Below, piece by piece: positions 62,931 through 64,000 of a DNA stretch of 64,000 nucleotides. Within the stretch, counting starts at the first letter, position 1. Each line of letters opens with the position of its first letter. Where the stretch lies: NCBI RefSeq assembly GCF_030812855.1, contig NZ_JAUSTK010000007.1, forward strand, positions 1 through 64,000, written 5' to 3'. The notes under the pieces were generated by a model, which saw nothing but the letters and a program-made list of their open reading frames with translations, searched no databases and was not told the DNA's origin. Source of the stretch: Paenibacillus wynnii (GTDB lineage Bacteria > Bacillota > Bacilli > Paenibacillales > Paenibacillaceae). Position numbers and translations under genes: made by a program.

Positions 62931-63692
62931 CTACTCTGGCTTAGTACCATCGTTATTTCCCAAATCTACAATGACGCCATTGTTCTCTAGTTTTTTGACA
63001 ACCTGCCTCGCTAGCTCATTCAGCGGGTTGTTTGCCAAAGATACTTCTCTTAAATGCGGTATCGTTTCGAGCACTTCAATATCCCGGATGAGGTTATCGT
63101 CCAGATAAAGATACTCCAATGTAGGGTGATTTTTTAATGGCGTCAAATCTTGAATTTTATTTCCGCTCAGCATGATCCATTTTAACTTCAATTTCTGAAT
63201 GGGCCTTAGATCTGCCACCTGATTGTTGCTGGCAAGAAGATCGGTCAGCTTGTGTAAATTCTTCAACGGCATTAGACTTTTTATCTTGTTATCGTCAACA
63301 ACCAGTGTTTGCAGAGAACTTAACCCGGAAAGCGGTGAAAGGTCTGTAATCTGATTCCCGTCAACAGCTAAAAACGTCAGTTTTTTCAACTTGCCGAGCG
63401 GTGTAATATTCTTTATATTTTGACCAGGCAGAAATAGTCTCTGCATGTTAACGGCATATTCAAGTCCTTGCAAACTGATGATTTTATTCTTGGATTCCAT
63501 AGGATACAAAGATTTCAACTTCTGCAAATCACTCGCCTTGACCTCTTTATTAGCCGACAGCTTTAATTCCGCTCGAATGGCTTTCGCCAAAGCCGGGTCC
63601 GTAATAACGGATGCGGCCCAAATGGATGTTGCCGGTAAGAATACGAGAACCAAACAAAACACGATGATATTTTTTACTAATTGAGTAGGCAT
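62931..63692 (-). CDS. Secreted leucine-rich-repeat (internalin-like) protein
   Basis: Start chosen at the ATG at 63692 (MPTQLVKNIIVFC), with AAGGAG upstream; the frame opens seven codons earlier. A signal peptide ends near IWAAS. An internalin-type cap (ITDPALAKAIRAEL) is followed by about seven 22-residue SDS22-type leucine-rich repeats (pattern LxxLxxLxVDxNxIxDLxPL). The product ends KPE before a TAG that appears to be a nonsense mutation, because a copper-amine-oxidase-like domain continues in frame. It probably mediated protein contact at the cell surface; the truncated form may still be secreted. Confidence 0.88.
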   Translation of the reverse strand: MPTQLVKNIIVFCLVLVFLPATSIWAASVITDPALAKAIRAELKLSANKEVKASDLQKLKSLYPMESKNKIISLQGLEYAVNMQRLFLPGQNIKNITPLGKLKKLTFLAVDGNQITDLSPLSGLSSLQTLVVDDNKIKSLMPLKNLHKLTDLLASNNQVADLRPIQKLKLKWIMLSGNKIQDLTPLKNHPTLEYLYLDDNLIRDIEVLETIPHLREVSLANNPLNELARQVVKKLENNGVIVDLGNNDGTKPE

Positions 63693-63813
63693 ATAGACTC
63701 TCCTTTTAAGCAACTCGAATGGGTGCCATCCTTACTTTTATCGGATTTTTCATGAACGACCAAGACATCTTTCAACTACCAACTTCTTCTCTTCGTCCTC
63801 CGGAAACTTACTT

Positions 63814-64000
63814 CTAGCGACGATCCCACTCAGCAAGAACAACTTGAGCCTGTATGGAGTATAATTCCATTAAATGATCGTACGTATCCATTGCTTGACT
63901 CTGAAACACTTCATCAGCTAAAGGATCAGTATAGATATTTATTACCGCGTGTATCAAATCTCCATTCCGGGTAATCAGTAGCCTGTTCCCACAAAACCGC
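63814..64000 (-). CDS. 3' end of an unidentified gene running off the window
   Basis: An open minus-strand frame enters at the right edge and ends at a TAG at 63814-63816. The last residues include GDLIHAVINIYTDPLADEVF and DTYDHLMELYSIQAQVVLAE before WDRR. It looks coding by composition. The family cannot be recognised from this part. It is the gene upstream of the leucine-rich-repeat gene on the same strand. Confidence 0.5.
   Translation of the reverse strand, partial: RFCGNRLLITRNGDLIHAVINIYTDPLADEVFQSQAMDTYDHLMELYSIQAQVVLAEWDRR

Overview
The window looks like the chromosome of an endospore-forming Firmicute, most likely Paenibacillus or a close relative. Supporting signs are an alpha/beta-type small acid-soluble spore protein gene, a Spo0M homologue, a RacA-like protein, a KinB-like membrane kinase, an S-box (SAM) riboswitch, a glycine riboswitch, cell-wall proteins with copper-amine-oxidase-like domains, and strong AGGAGG-type ribosome binding sites. 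No rRNA, tRNA or CRISPR array was seen.

Layout. 0-14 kb holds a 51-bp tandem repeat at the left edge, a VanR/VanS-like two-component pair, a chemoreceptor, an S-box-controlled S-methylmethionine uptake and homocysteine methylation operon (mmuP-mmuM), a CdsA-like enzyme, cell-wall hydrolases, a deletion scar joining two half-genes, a TetR-controlled YhgE/ABC-2-like membrane protein, and a divergent IF-3 paralogue. 14.4-26.9 kb is a Gram-positive Pel exopolysaccharide locus of unusual architecture: an epimerase fused to PelD, then PelE, a DUF2194 PelA-like protein, PelF, a PelG fused to a CotH-like kinase, a VTC-domain protein and a DUF4956 membrane protein, with a divergent secreted DUF4832 protein. 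27-41.4 kb holds sporulation-related genes around an operon of three overlapping dynamin-like GTPases. The last GTPase carries a C-terminal parallel beta-helix of about 600 residues. A CycA-type permease under a single-aptamer glycine riboswitch closes this part.

41.4-64 kb is an accessory region. It carries many small regulator-plus-enzyme modules: two separate carboxymuconolactone decarboxylase/tautomerase clusters, an MFS-LLM-esterase operon facing a TetR gene across a perfect palindrome, and a TetR-SDR pair with its own operator. It also carries many gene remnants: a haloperoxidase/TetR junction, a HIT fragment beside an IS630-type insertion, a HEAT-repeat pseudogene, a serine recombinase with an inverted internal segment, and a leucine-rich-repeat gene with an in-frame stop. 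A roughly 150-bp non-coding repeat recurs here. It is whole near 62.7 kb and split into two halves around the 43.0-44.8 kb three-gene cassette.

The two most interesting systems are the Pel locus, where polysaccharide export, a protein-kinase-like domain and a VTC domain are genetically combined, and the triple dynamin operon with its beta-helix fusion.
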